Below are positions 11,066 through 22,119 of a stretch of DNA of 64,000 nt, piece after piece. The notes below the pieces were generated by a model. It did not search any database. It was not told the origin of the DNA and saw nothing but the letters and a program-made list of their open reading frames with translations. The translations under genes were made by a program, and so were the position numbers. The stretch is from Ascaphus truei. Lineage: Eukaryota; Chordata; Amphibia; Anura; Ascaphidae. The DNA lies in assembly GCA_036426205.1 (NCBI GenBank), contig CM071586.1, positions 9,048,219 through 9,112,218 on the forward strand, written 5' to 3'. Each line of letters starts with the position of its first letter. Position 1 is the stretch's first letter.

Positions 11066-11520
11066 CTGTCTCTCTGTCTCTGGCCTTTTTCTCTTTCTCT
11101 GTCCTCTGTCCTCTGTCTCTCTCTCTCTCTGTCCTCTGTCTCTCTGTCCTCTGTCTCTCTCTCTCTGTCCTCTGTCTCTCTCTCTGTCCTCTGTCTCTCT
11201 CTCTGTCCTCTGTCTCTCTCAGTCCTCTGTCTCTCTCTCTGTCCTCTGTCTCTCTCTGTCCTCTGTCTCTCTCTCTGTCCTCTGTCTCTCTCTTTCTGTC
11301 CTCTGTCTCTCTCTCTCTGTCCTCTGTCTCTCTCTCTGTCCTCTGTCTCTCTCTATATCCTCTGTCTATCTCTCGCTGTCCTCTGTCTCTCTCTCGTTGT
11401 CCTCTGTCTCTGTCTTGCAGTCGTCTATCTCTCTCTCTGTCTCGCTGTCCTCTCTCTGTCCTCTGTGTCTCTCTCTGTCTCTCTGTTATCTCTCTCACTG
11501 TTCTCTCTCTATCTCACAGT
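10430..11520. repeat. 1.1-kb CT-rich microsatellite (TCTGTCC/TCTCTC)
   Basis: Long degenerate runs of CT mixed with CTGTCCTCTGTCTCT units. It is stop-free in several frames on both strands, giving spurious Ser/Leu-rich or Arg/Glu-rich ORFs of up to 420 codons that are not genes. Its 3' end abuts the truncated PLE2. Confidence 0.95.
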
Positions 11521-11521
11521 C

Positions 11522-12215
11522 CTCTAGTAATAAAACATTTAATATGTCTTTCCTTACACCTTATAATAAAGAAGCTAATGAAATTAATAAAGTCATTTGT
11601 AAACATTGGCATATTTTAAAAAATTATTCCGTTTTAAAGGACCATATTCCCGATATCCCCAGTGTCATATTTAGAAGAGCCCCGCATTTGAAAAATAAGT
11701 TGGCTCCCACCACTTTTAAATCAATACAAGCTGTGAAACCAAACACTTGGCTGGAGAAGCCGAAAGGCTTCTTTGGATGCTATTCATGCAAAGCATGTCA
11801 TTTTAAAGAAACTGAGAAATTTAAATTTACATCTAAGAAAACAGGTGAAATATTTAAAATAGATAGTTATATCAATTGCAAAACTGAATTTGTGATTTAT
11901 TTACTACAATGCACTTGCGGGTTGCAGTACATTGGACGTAATCCAAGACCATTACGCACTCGTATTTTGGAACATGTGGGAAATATTAAAAAAGGTCTTA
12001 TTACCCACAATTTATCAAAACATTTTCTTATATTTTACAATTCAGATCCCAAGTGTTTGAGTTTCATAGGTATTGAACATGTGACCATCCATTGGAGGGG
12101 GGGCAACAGGTTGAATAGCCTGGCTAAGAGGGAAACTTATTGGATTCATAAGATGCAGACCCTTGCCCCCCTTGGGTTAAATGTTGATATAGATATAGGT
12201 GCTTTTTTAATTTGA
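11522..12215 (+). pseudogene. PLE C-terminal fragment: RT thumb plus GIY-YIG endonuclease (PLE2)
   Basis: The coding frame is open from the microsatellite into about 230 codons of PLE C-terminus ending at TGA 12213-12215. Visible parts are a thumb segment (INKVICKHWHILKNY), a CX2C-type motif (GCYSCKAC), and the GIY-YIG nuclease with VIYLLQC, CGLQYIGR and RILEH. The ending LGLNVDIDIGAFL matches the PLE1 ending beyond its stop. The RT palm with YIDD is missing because of 5' truncation. The GIY-YIG domain itself is intact. It lies in the same orientation as PLE1. Confidence 0.88.
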
Positions 12216-12557
12216 GTCATCATTTCTATTTGTCTTCCCTATGCAATCCCTTCTGGGTTTTATTATTATTAGTATTTACCTATTTATTTGCACACATGAT
12301 GTGTTCAACTAAATATTTTATTTTCATTTTAATATATTCATACTTTGCAGTGTGGTAATGTTGTTTTTTTCTTCTCTTCCTCTAGTCATTTCATCTACAT
12401 TTTTATATATATTTTAGGGTTAATAAAGATTTTTGTATTGCACTTTATGAGATATATGTCATAGGACTATTACTGGGTCTTTTGACCTCGCGCTATGTTT
12501 GAGCGACGAGAGGGTTAAAATTTACATATTACATTTGTATTATTTAATTGGTGGGCC

Positions 12558-12564
12558 TATATAG
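12558..12564 (+). promoter_or_regulatory. TATA-like box upstream of hammerhead motif
   Basis: TATATAG after GTGGGCC, about 25-31 bp before the start of ribozyme helix I. The arrangement is similar to that near 9982. Confidence 0.4.
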
Positions 12565-12588
12565 TAAGCAGATAGACCCATGCGACAT

Positions 12589-12624
12589 AACTCCTGACGA
12601 AGCACCAGCGAAACGCGTAGAGTT
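12589..12624 (+). ncRNA. Hammerhead-ribozyme-like motif
   Basis: Helix I is AACTC with GAGTT. The core is CTGACGA (12594-12600), A, stem II GC-ACCA-GC, GAAA (12610-12613), CGCG and TA, with the predicted cut after 12619. All core elements of the small PLE hammerhead form are present. It sits upstream of PLE3 in the same orientation, as expected of a 5' pLTR. Confidence 0.7.
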
Positions 12625-13385
12625 AGCGTTGCTGGAGAACCAGAGAGCTGAAGGACTGGCAATATCGGGGCTGATTCCAGAGGCAAACTGCACTTCCGCC
12701 CTCACCTATGACGCGACCATGGAAGTGACATACGTGGAAATCAATTGTGAGACGCGAGTGAGACGCTACGAAGCTGTGTACCGATGGGGTCCTTCTGCAT
12801 TCGGCGGTTCTCTCCAATGCCTGTTTTATTTATTCGAACATGTGAGTTTAACTACTCTTGATACTTCTTATTGAATATATCTGGTCAAATAGTATGCACT
12901 ATTGTGGCTTTTTCTTTTCCATGTCTACCATACTTACTCCAGTCAGAGAGAGAAGAATCTCTGACACGCTTAAGATTACGAGAAGTTTTGTGAGTGCTAT
13001 TACTTATAGCTAACAGAGTGATATATACCAGTACCCACAATCTGCACTATATTTGCTTTATTTTTCATTTACATATACCATTGAGCATACCTGCACTCTT
13101 CCTCCCCCACGAGCAAAGAAATCTTACATCCTGGGACCTGGAACAGTCCTTTCTGAGGAAGTCGAGCAGCATTTACTGTAACACTTTGTATAATTATTTT
13201 GTATCACTGGTTGGTGAAGGAATTTTCTAAGTGTATTCACATTTTGTGGTTTATTAAATCTTAAAACACTGTTTTTCACATTTCACCTTTGGAAGCGCCC
13301 AGTCCATTCCCCCCCCCCCCTTCCTTTTTATTTTTCACATATGTTAGTTCTGGGACAAGAGGTTGCATCCTATGTTTTAATTGAA
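12625..13385 (+). other. PLE3 5' pLTR / leader region
   Basis: Non-coding sequence between the ribozyme-like motif and the first PLE3 reading frame. It includes a poly-C run at about 13311-13320 and a second CTGAGGAAG sequence near 13153 that lacks the rest of the hammerhead core. Confidence 0.45.
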
Positions 13386-15507
13386 CATGGAAAACTCCAG
13401 TTCAAATGTCTTCATTAGAAGACAATTAAGGAATAATGAACTAAATTTTACTGCTCACCAGATGGAATCTGCCCCACTGAGTGAGAGAGAAATTTTGAAT
13501 AGAGAATTCACAAAACTACAGTAGAAGCCCTTCTATTTAAGGATACCAGAAAATGGTTTGACATGTTATATTTAAATAACTATTTGACAAACAAATTAAT
13601 CCCTAGAGGTCTTAGAATAAACAAGATTCCTTCATTAGATGTAGATGATGCAGTGTACATCGGAGCCTGGGAGGGCATCGTGGACCATGCCTCATTTGAA
13701 CTTATGAAACTTATAACATTACAACATAAAAAAAGAATGGCCATTTTAGACAAAAGAAATTAATACTATCAAGGAAAGAATAGAACCTCTAATGAGCCAT
13801 CCTGTTTTTAAGGAAAATGATAAGATTCTACAAAAAAGACTTGAAAAATTGTAGACTAATTTGAAAGATAATAAGGATAGAAAATATGAACGGGATGAGG
13901 AAGATTACGCCAAAGGTAATAGTAAAAATTGGACTACAAATAAAACTAATGGCGAGCGTAACGATTCCATTACTGTCCAAAAAGAAAATTTCAAAAGGGA
14001 AATCAGTAACTCCTCCAATAATGGAGCAATACCCAAAAAGAATTTACCATCACATACTCAGCCATAGCATACTACCAAATATCTTAAACCTTTACACAAA
14101 AGAGAGGTACCTTTAAATCACATTCCACATAGAGAAAACACTTCTAAACAAAGTAGAGAGAATATTAATAATCCTATTATTCAATCTACCCAGACCAGTT
14201 TTTTAGAGTCAGGCTGGTTCTTGGATCTTTGGGAGACAAAAAATCGCTTCTCCCCACTAGAAGAAATGGAATTAAACACGAGCCAGAAAAAAAGAAGGAT
14301 AGAGGAAAAAGGGGGGGAAGACGAGGAAGACGAAACTTACTAACTGTTAGTAAATCCGATAATGCCCAACTATGACAACATTTTTAATCTCAGCACATTG
14401 GAAATAACAGAATCCCCAAAAAAGGTTATTTCAAAAGGTTTAACCTTTGCACCCACTATAAAACCTAACGATTTCCAACTGTTTATTGAGGCTAATCTTT
14501 TTCTTAGAAAATTGACAATTCAAAGACATTTTCTGTACCAAGCATCTCTTAATAGAGATTCCAAAAGTGCTGATGATCTATTACCATTGAATAGGACATA
14601 TAATGATTTTAAACACACCGATCTGAAACCAAGATATACATTTTACCCCAGCTATAATAAAGGGCATTTTTTAGAAGTTTTTTTATCAAATGGTCGCAGC
14701 AGATTTTACAAAGCTGACAAACAAAATTTAACGAGAAATGAAAGGGAAGCTCTGGAAAGCCTTATGACAAATTATGAGATTATTATAAAAACAGGCTGAT
14801 AAGGGGGGTGGGGTTGTGATTATGGATCGATATTGGTATTTAAATGAAGCTAATAGAATATTGGATGATAGTAATACGTACCAAATCCTTGACCACAACC
14901 CCACAAACTACTTCTTTCAACAGCTAAAAGAATTTCTCATAACAGGGAAAAATTCGGGAATTTTAAATGACAATGAATTAAAATTTTTATGTAAGGACAA
15001 ACCTAAATGACCTCTTTTTTACTTCTTACCTAAGATTCACAAAGATGTTTTAAATACCCCTGGTAGACCTATTATATCAGGGATCGATTCACTGACTAAT
15101 AATCTATCCCAGTATATTGACTGTTTCCTTTCCAAATATGTACCTACATTTAAATCTTACATTAAAGAAACTACTGACATTATCAGGATTCTGAATGAAA
15201 TAAAGTGGGAGAATCACTATATCCTTGTCACGGCTGATGTATCAGCCTTATGTACAGTACATCAATTATACATACAGATGGGATAGAGGCTGTGATGAGA
15301 GTTTTAGAAAGAGATGGAGACATTAAAAAAGAACAAGTAAAATTTATTGTAGAATCTATTCGCTTTATCCTGGACAAAAACTTTTTTTGGTTTAACAATA
15401 AATATTATTTACAGAGGTGTGGTACTGCCATGGGGACGAGGTTTGCACCGAGTTATGCGAACATTTTCATGGGGGTTTGGGAGGAGGACTTAATTGAGTC
15501 CCCCCAT
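13386..15507 (+). pseudogene. Penelope-like element, N-terminal region and RT palm, frameshifted (PLE3)
   Basis: A decayed PLE ORF in several frames. It starts near ATG 13386 (MENSSSNVFIRRQLRNNEL) with an N-terminal region absent from PLE1 and PLE2. 14362-14799 contains the pre-RT domain (SKGLTFAPTIKP and NRTYNDFKHTDLKPRYTFYP). 14816-15010 ends at a TGA just before FYFLPKIHKDV. RT blocks GRPIISGIDSLTNNLSQYID, TADVSAL and CGTAMGTRFAPSYANIFMG follow by 15480, with frame breaks near 14799, 15008 and 15250. The YIDD block and endonuclease are missing because an L1 element begins at about 15508. With the upstream ribozyme motif this is the only copy showing the 5' half of a PLE in order. Confidence 0.85.
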
Positions 15508-16901
15508 GTTCTCTGACACAAAAGCTATTTTGCTATCATTGGATGCAGAAAAAGCTTTGATAGAATAAAGTGGGCATTTGTCGACCAAACAATGCTGAAA
15601 TTCGGTTTCTCAGGCCCATTCCTGAGGGACGTTAGAGCTCTCTACAGGACGCCCACAGCACAGGTCAAACTCCCAGGAGGAGACTCAGATCCTATCAAAA
15701 TTAAGAATGGTACCAGACAGGGGTGCCCCTTGTCTCCACTCAGTTTCGCGCTGACTATCGAGCCACTAGCAGCCACAATCAGAGAAGACCCCAACATTCA
15801 TGGAGTCCAAATAGGGGTCAGACTACAAAATCTCGCCTTTTGCAGATGATGTGATTTTGACCCTATTCAGCCCGCTGACTTCCTTACCGAATCTCCAAGT
15901 CCAATTAGACCAATTGGGGAAAATCTTAGGCTATAAAATAAATAATGACAAGTCAGAAGCCTTAAATTTAACCCTACCAGCCCTGGAAATTAAGCTTCTG
16001 AAAACAAATTTTAATTATAAATGGAGCCAAAGCCAAATACCTAGGTATCAACATAACAAACTCCTACCAAAAAATATAACAAAAAAAATATACCAATGTA
16101 ACTTCCCTGCCATTTTCAGCAAAATCATAAAAGATCTTCAGACTTGGAATAGCTTCCAGATATCCTGGCTAGGCAGGATAGCGTCTGTAAAAATGAATAT
16201 TTTGCCCAGGCTCCTATATTTCTTTCAGACACTTCCAGTTAGAGTCCCTCTGTGCGAGCTGAGGAACATCCAGAACAGAGTGTTCCAGTTCATATGGTGG
16301 GATAAAAGGCCGAGAGTGGCAAGGTCAATAATGTTAGCCCAGAGGACGGGAGGAGGCCTAGGAGTCCCGGATATTATCAAATACTATCACGCGGCCCATC
16401 TAAAACAAATAGTGATGTGGAATAGCAACCCAGCCAAATGCTGCTGGGTGGGAATAGAGTCGTCCTATGCTGACCACTCTTCCCTCCCGGACCACTTGTG
16501 AGGGGGAAGGGGGGAACGACAAGTGGGAAAGTTTGCCCTTGGGTCAATGAGGTGCACATGGGAGATCTGGTCCAGGAGCAGAAGGAACTATGAATTTACC
16601 ACTATCCCATCTTTGCTAACCCCCATAGTGAACAATCCAGTGTTCCCATTAGGCTGCTCACAAAAATACGCTAAGAAACATAGACAAATGGGCATAACAA
16701 GAGCAGAGGATCTAGTAGCTAAGGGTAAAATTATTTCGTTCCAAGAATCAATCCAAAAAGAACAAATGCCGGACCTTCAAATTTTTGGGTACCTCCAGAT
16801 TAGACTGCAGACAGTCTCAAAAAATGTAGATTTCCAGAGTTTAACAAAATTTGAGAGACTGTGTGGAGACAGTAGATGTCAAAGGGGACTCATTTCGGGA
16901 A
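15508..16901 (+). pseudogene. L1-clade LINE ORF2, RT portion (5' part of a split copy)
   Basis: The segment starts 5'-truncated in the RT (LSLDAEKAFDRIKWAFVDQ). It continues through RQGCPLSPLSFALTIEPLA to the FADDVI catalytic motif near 15845, which is in a shifted frame relative to the block before it. 15851-16501 carries the RT thumb and downstream region (WLGRIASVKMNILPRLLYFF, FIWWDKRPRVARSIM, GGLGVPDI) typical of fish and frog L1-clade proteins. 16523-16906 continues in another frame. The element would nick DNA with an APE nuclease, which is not present here. At 16901 it is interrupted by the chromoviral LTR element and resumes at 23101. Confidence 0.88.
16897..16901. repeat. 5-bp target-site duplication of the Gypsy element (left)
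   Basis: GGGAA precedes TGTAACGCC and is repeated at 23096-23100 after ...CGTTACA. A 5-bp duplication is normal for Ty3/Gypsy integrases. Confidence 0.85.
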
Positions 16902-17882
16902 TGTAACGCCTGTATGCCCGCAGACCTGACCAGTCACCAGTACTGTGGTGGGTAAGGGTATAACATGCACCAACAGCAGTGAGGGCGTGCCCGGAGTGTG
17001 GTAATGTGCGTTGCCAGGCCTGGTGAGAAAGGGTTAACGTGATACTTGCTGAGTCCGGGGTGCCAGAGGTCTGAGGGTAATAGTCCAAGAGCCACGAGTC
17101 AGGGGCAGGAGAAAGCAGCGTAATGAAGTCCAAAGCAGAGTCCAGGAGTAGCGAGGTACACGTAGTCAGACGGAGCCAAGATCAAACCAAAGGAATCCAA
17201 ACAGGGGCTGGGACAGGAATCAGAGCTGAAACAGGAACAGAGCTGGGCATAGACACTGCACACAGGAGCTACAGAGAAGCTATGCAGAGCAAGGAATGAG
17301 AGGACAGAGTGGGGTTATAAAGGAAGGAGGGCCAATAGAAGTAAGGGGTGGAGCAGGGGTTTGTCTGGGTGCTTGCAGGGATAGGTGCAGGTGAGCAGGG
17401 GAGGAGACAGGGGTGTAATCCACAGCAATCGCCTGCAGCTGATGAGGGGCGGAGCGAAGGTTGCGAGAGGGCTGGTAAAATGATCGGGTACGTGCACACT
17501 CTGTAAGGCTGCCGTGCGCATGCCCTGATCGTGTGCCTTGGCGTGCGGCGTGCGCTGCGGGGGAGCGGCTTGGCGTGGAGGAGGTAAGAGAGCGAGGGAG
17601 TGCAGGAGGGGGCAAATAGCCGCAGTGGGCCTGAGGTGATGTTGACACGCTGGGAGCTGCGTGTCCCCCGATCCATCACAGGTGATCGGGTGCGCGCGCC
17701 TTCTGCGAGGCTACCGTGCGTGCGTCCCGATCGCGTACCTGGATGTGCACCGTGCGCCGCGGAGGAATGGCTATGGGTAGAGGGGGTGAGATTGAGGGAG
17801 CAGGGAATCAGCGCAGCTAATCGCAGTGAGGCTTGAGGTGAAGGGGACATGCTGAGAGGCGCTTGTCCCCAGATCCGTTACA
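16902..17882 (-). repeat. LTR of the chromoviral element (3' LTR in element orientation)
   Basis: Begins TGTAACGCCTGTATGCCC and ends GATCCGTTACA on the plus strand, giving TG...CA ends. The minus-strand sequence just before it is AAGGGGGGA, a polypurine tract, which fixes this as the downstream LTR. Several GC-rich stop-free frames inside it are not genes. Confidence 0.92.
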
Positions 17883-17892
17883 GTCCCCCCTT
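17883..17892 (-). promoter_or_regulatory. Polypurine tract of the chromoviral element
   Basis: Reads AAGGGGGGAC on the minus strand immediately before the downstream LTR start TGTAACGG. It would prime plus-strand DNA synthesis. Confidence 0.7.
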
Positions 17893-17894
17893 GA

Positions 17895-20800
17895 GGATCG
17901 GATTCCGGACAATCCTCCCAAGGTTTGTGAGGAAATTTCCGACGAAATTGTTTGAGGAGAGCTGGAGCATGAACATGATGAGAAGGTATCCAAGAGCATT
18001 CCTCCGGACCATATCCCTTCCAGTGAATGAGGAACTGAAGTCTACCCCTGGACCAACGGGAATCAAGAATGGAATGGACTTCAAATTCCTGCTGTCCTTG
18101 TATAACAACGGGATTGGGTATATGAGCATTTTAGACAAAGGGTTTGAGCAGAGACACGTGAAATACAGAGGGTATCTTCATGGTGGGAGGAAGCGAAAGT
18201 CGATATGCTACTGGGTTGATTCGTTCGAGAACCTTGAAGGGACCCAAGAATCTAGGAGCCAGTTTCTGGGAAGGAGTTTTGAGCTTGATATTTTTTGAAG
18301 ATAACCAAACTCTGTCTCCAGATTTGAATTCAGGGCCCACCAGACGTCGCCGGTCTGCTTGCGTATTTTGTCTTTGAACGGACCCTCGTAAAGCTTCTTG
18401 AATCTTTTTCCAAGAGTTCTGTAGATTGGAAATGTGAGTATCTGCAGCAGGAACACCAGAGGGGAGGGAGGAGAGGGGAAGACTGCTGGGGTGGAACCCA
18501 TAGTTAATGAAAAAAGGCGACTCATTCTTCAACGAGTTAATAGCGAACTCTGCCAGGGTAATAGATCCACCCAGTTGTCTTGAGATTCTGACACGAAGCA
18601 TCTGAGATACTGTTTCAAGGTCTGATGCATTCTCTCCATCTGGCCGTTGGTCTGCGGGTGATAACCCGAGGAAAAGAGAAGGGAAATGCCAAGTCTCTGA
18701 GAGAATGCTCGCCAAAATGTAGAAATGAATTGAGTACCTCTGTCTGAAATAATGGAAAGTGGCACGCCATGTAATCTGAAAATTTCCTTAGAATAAATGT
18801 CAGCCAAGGTAGCTGAGTTGAGAAGACCCTTGAAGGGTATAAAGTGTGTGTGCTTGGAAAACCTGTCCACTACCACAAGGATCGTATTCATCCTTTTAGA
18901 ATTTGGAAGTTCCACAATAAAGTCCATGGAGATACTGTATGCTTCCAAGGCTGTTCCGGAATGGGAAGAGGCAGGAGGAGACCAGAAGGTTTGTGACGGG
19001 TGGACTTGCTCTGAACGCAGACTGGTGAAATACTGTAACAAATGTCTTTGTTCATTTTAGGCCACCAAAAGGTCCGTTTGATAAGATCTACAGTCCTCTT
19101 GAAGCCTGGATGACTGGCGGATCTAGAAGAATGCCCCCAGTGTAAGATCTTATGGCAAAAACGTGGAGCAGCATACAACCGTCCTTCTGGCACCTTAAAT
19201 GTCCTAGGGACATGAGACTGGGCTTTATTGATCTCATCCAAGATATCAAAGTTATTAGCGGAAATAATGTACTTAGCGGGAAGGATTGTCTCTGACGATT
19301 CGTTAGATCCTTCTTCCATAAAGAATTGGTGAGACAGAGCATCGGCCTTGATATTCTTGGTACCTGGGATATATGAAATCGTGTAATTGAAATGAGAGAA
19401 AAACAATGCCCAATGTGCTTGACGGGATCCCAAACGACGAGCCCCCTCAATGTACAATAAGTTTTTGTGATCGGTGAGAATAGCTACTGGCTCTTTGGTA
19501 CCCTCGAGGATATGTCTCCATTCTTGGAGGGCTAATTGGATAGCCAAAAGTTCACGGTTCTTGACATCATAATTTCTCTCGGCTGAAGAGAATTTCCTGG
19601 AAAAGAATCCACACGGATAGAGGTTTTCTTGTGGAGAAGATCTCTGAGAGAGTACTGCCCCAGCTCCCGCATCAGAAACGTCTACCTCCAGGGTGAAAGG
19701 AAGGGAAGTATCCGGATGCCGAAGGATGGGGGCGGAGATGAAAGCTCTTTTGAGGAACTCGAAGACTTTGATGGCTTCAGGAGACCATGCTGTCGGATCA
19801 GCACCTTTCTTGGTCAGAGCAATAATGGGTAGAGCAATAGTGGAAAAATTACGGATGAATTTCCGATAGTAGTTCGCAAAGCCAAGGAAACTTTGAACGG
19901 CTTTTAGGGAGTTCGGCAACGGCAAATCGAGAACAGACTTCAATTTCTCAGGATCCATGGTGAAACCTTTATCAGAGATTATATAGCCAAGGAAGGCTGT
20001 GGAGGATTGGTGGAAGAGACATTTCTCCATTTTCGCGTAGAGGTGATTAGCACAAAGCCGAGAGAGAACCACCTTGTTGTGACGAATGTGCTCTTCCAGG
20101 TTCTTGGAGAAAATGAGGATATCGTCTAAGTATACGATGACGAAGACTCCCAGAATGTCCCGGAAGATATCATTCATAAATTCTTGGAAGACGGCAGGGG
20201 CATTGCAGAGGCCAAACGGCATCACGAGGTATTCGTAATGACCCGAACGCGTGTTAAATGCGGTTTTCCATTCGGCACCGTCTCTTATTCGAATAAGATT
20301 GTAGGCTCCTCTCAGGTCGAGCTTGGAAAATATAGAGGCTCAATGGAGCCGGTCAAAGAGTTCAGAAATTAGAGGAAGAGGGTACCGATTTTTAACTGTA
20401 ATCTTGTTAAGCCCACGAAAGTCGAAACAGGGTCTTAGAGAGCCATCCTTCTTTTTCATGAAGAAGAAGCCTGCCCCGGTGGGGGAGGTGACATTCCGAA
20501 TAAACCCTTTCTTGAGATTCTCCTGGATGTAGGTCACCATCGCTTCGGTCTCGGGCATAGATAAGGGATAAGACTTAGACTTGGGGAGTGTGGTTCCAGG
20601 AATTAATTCGATGGGACAGTTGTATGAACGATGAGGAGGTAGAACCTCAGCCTTAATCTTGTTAAAGACATCTAAGAAATCATGGTATACCTTCGGCAAG
20701 GTAGAGAGAGAAGAAGAAAGAGTGCAGTCGAGGCCAGCGAGCACGGTAACGGGAGAAGTGACCGTCTTTTCCAAAGTAGAAGCCCATTGGATCGGTAATT

Positions 20801-21248
20801 CATTGGTCCAATCCACAAATGGGTTGTGAAGTTGGAGCCACGGCAATCCCAGAATAACCTGGGCAGTAGGAGAGTGGAAAATATCGAAGATGATGACCTC
20901 AGTATGACCATCCGCGGTGGTCAGGGTAAGCGGAATAGATTCCTAAATGATGAAAGCCGGTTGGAGCGGTCGACCGTCGATAGCCTCCAGGCCGATGGGA
21001 GACTTTTTCTTGACTAACGGGATTTGGTTGGTGCAGGCAAAGTCGTGATCCAGAAAGATACCACCAGACCCGGAGTCGATGAAGGCTTCAACCTCTACCT
21101 TAAGATTAGGACCCACCAAAGTTATGGGAAGTAGGATCCTCTTCGGTAGTTCCTTGGGGGGAGAGGGGCAAGGAGAAATGATACCCAGTAGAAGCCCCTC
21201 TACCTTTACTGGGCGTTCTCGTTTCCCGGTTTCACGCATCACTGACAT
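17895..21248 (-). pseudogene. Gypsy pol: protease, RT, RNase H, integrase, chromodomain
   Basis: In order on the minus strand. The aspartic protease (21248-20943) has AFIDSGSGG, where DS(G/A)A is usual. RT begins near 20640 with [21 protein letters not shown] and continues to MPFGLCNAPAVFQEFMN and the catalytic VYLDDILIFS near 20130. RNase H contains LTDHKNLLYIEGA (about 19460). The integrase HHCC-like finger (about 19110-18990) has the first cysteine of CxxC replaced by serine. The DDE core shows SMDFIVEL, SDRGTQF and NGQMERMHQ. A GPF/Y-type segment (FLGPFKVLERINPVAYRL) lies near 18240. The chromodomain (about 18130-17980) contains LQFLIHWKGYGPEE. Breaks are nonsense codons at 20943 and 20340, and frameshifts near 18950 and in the integrase C-terminal half. 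It is non-functional. Confidence 0.9.
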
Positions 21249-22066
21249 AGTTGGTGTTCCGGGGAACCGCAGTAGTAGCAGATACCCTCTTCACGGCGTT
21301 GTGCTCTCTCAGCGGCCCGAACCTGCTGGCTACCGATTTGCATCAGTTATGGAGCGTCCAATGCAGGAAAAGCCAAAGGAGGAGACCTAGGAGAGATAGG
21401 CAAGGACGAGAGTGAACGAGGACGGTGGCGCTCGTGGCGTCGTTCTTGAATGCGTTGATCCATCCGGATGCTGAGGGAGATGAGATCCTCTAGAGATGAG
21501 GGACGAACATGAGCTGCAAGGTCATCCTTGAGGGATTCAGACAAACCGTGCCAGTATACCGCGGCGAGAGATTCGTCGTTCCACTGGGTCCCTGCGGCGA
21601 TGTTGCGGAACACTACTGCATATCTTGCAGCCGACCTGCGAGCCTGGGAGAGATGAAACAAGGAAGAAGCGGCCGTCTCCCTACGCGCTGGTGTGTCAAA
21701 GACCTGCTGGAAAACTCGCCAGAATTTGGGCTAATCTTGGGTTATGTCTGGTCTGTGTTCCCAGAGAGGGGAAGCCCAAGCAAGAGCATTGCCAGTGAGC
21801 AGGGCATAGACATATGCTACTTTAGAACGACCAGAGGGAAAGTGGGATGGGGACATCTCAAACTGGACGTCATACTGGTTCAAGAATCCCCTGCAAATAT
21901 GGGGGTCCCCGTCATACCGGTTGGGAGGTGGAATACGTGGTTCCGGGTTGCCCATAGGTATTGGGGCCGGGGGTGACGGTGCAACTGGGGATTCCCATAG
22001 TGAGAGATTAGAAAGTTTTTGAGTAACGGTGGTGAGTTAATCACTTAAAAATTGCCAATGATCCAT
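21239..22066 (-). pseudogene. Gypsy gag with zinc knuckle, broken by stops
   Basis: A Gag-type ORF in one frame from ATG 22066 (MDHWQFL) to TGA 21239-21241. It has an early nonsense codon after residue 9 and another at 21731-21733. The middle contains RYDGDPHICRGFLNQYDVQF and KVAYVYALLTGNALAWASPLW, typical of retrotransposon capsid. Near 21250-21290 a zinc knuckle reads CYYCGSPEHQLC, that is CX2CX4HX2C, two residues shorter than the usual CX2CX4HX4C. It would package element RNA. The pol frame starts slightly upstream of the gag stop, in another phase. Confidence 0.82.
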
Positions 22067-22119
22067 AGTGACACCTTGGCCCACCTCAAGGGGGTCTGCA
22101 TCTGTTGGGCTCTGCATAA

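Noticed and set aside
10206..12215. Long Ser/Leu-rich (plus) and Arg/Glu-rich (minus) ORFs
   Set aside because: They are produced by the CT-rich microsatellite, open in several frames on both strands. Only the PLE2 part after 11522 is real coding sequence.
13140..13180. CTGAGGAAGTCGAGC as another hammerhead
   Set aside because: It lacks GAAA/CGCG and a complementary helix I after the box.
17269..17850. 193-aa Pro/Ser/Ala-rich ORF in the chromovirus LTR
   Set aside because: It lies wholly in the LTR and recurs with indels in the other LTR (22533-23063). GC-rich non-coding sequence is the simpler reading.
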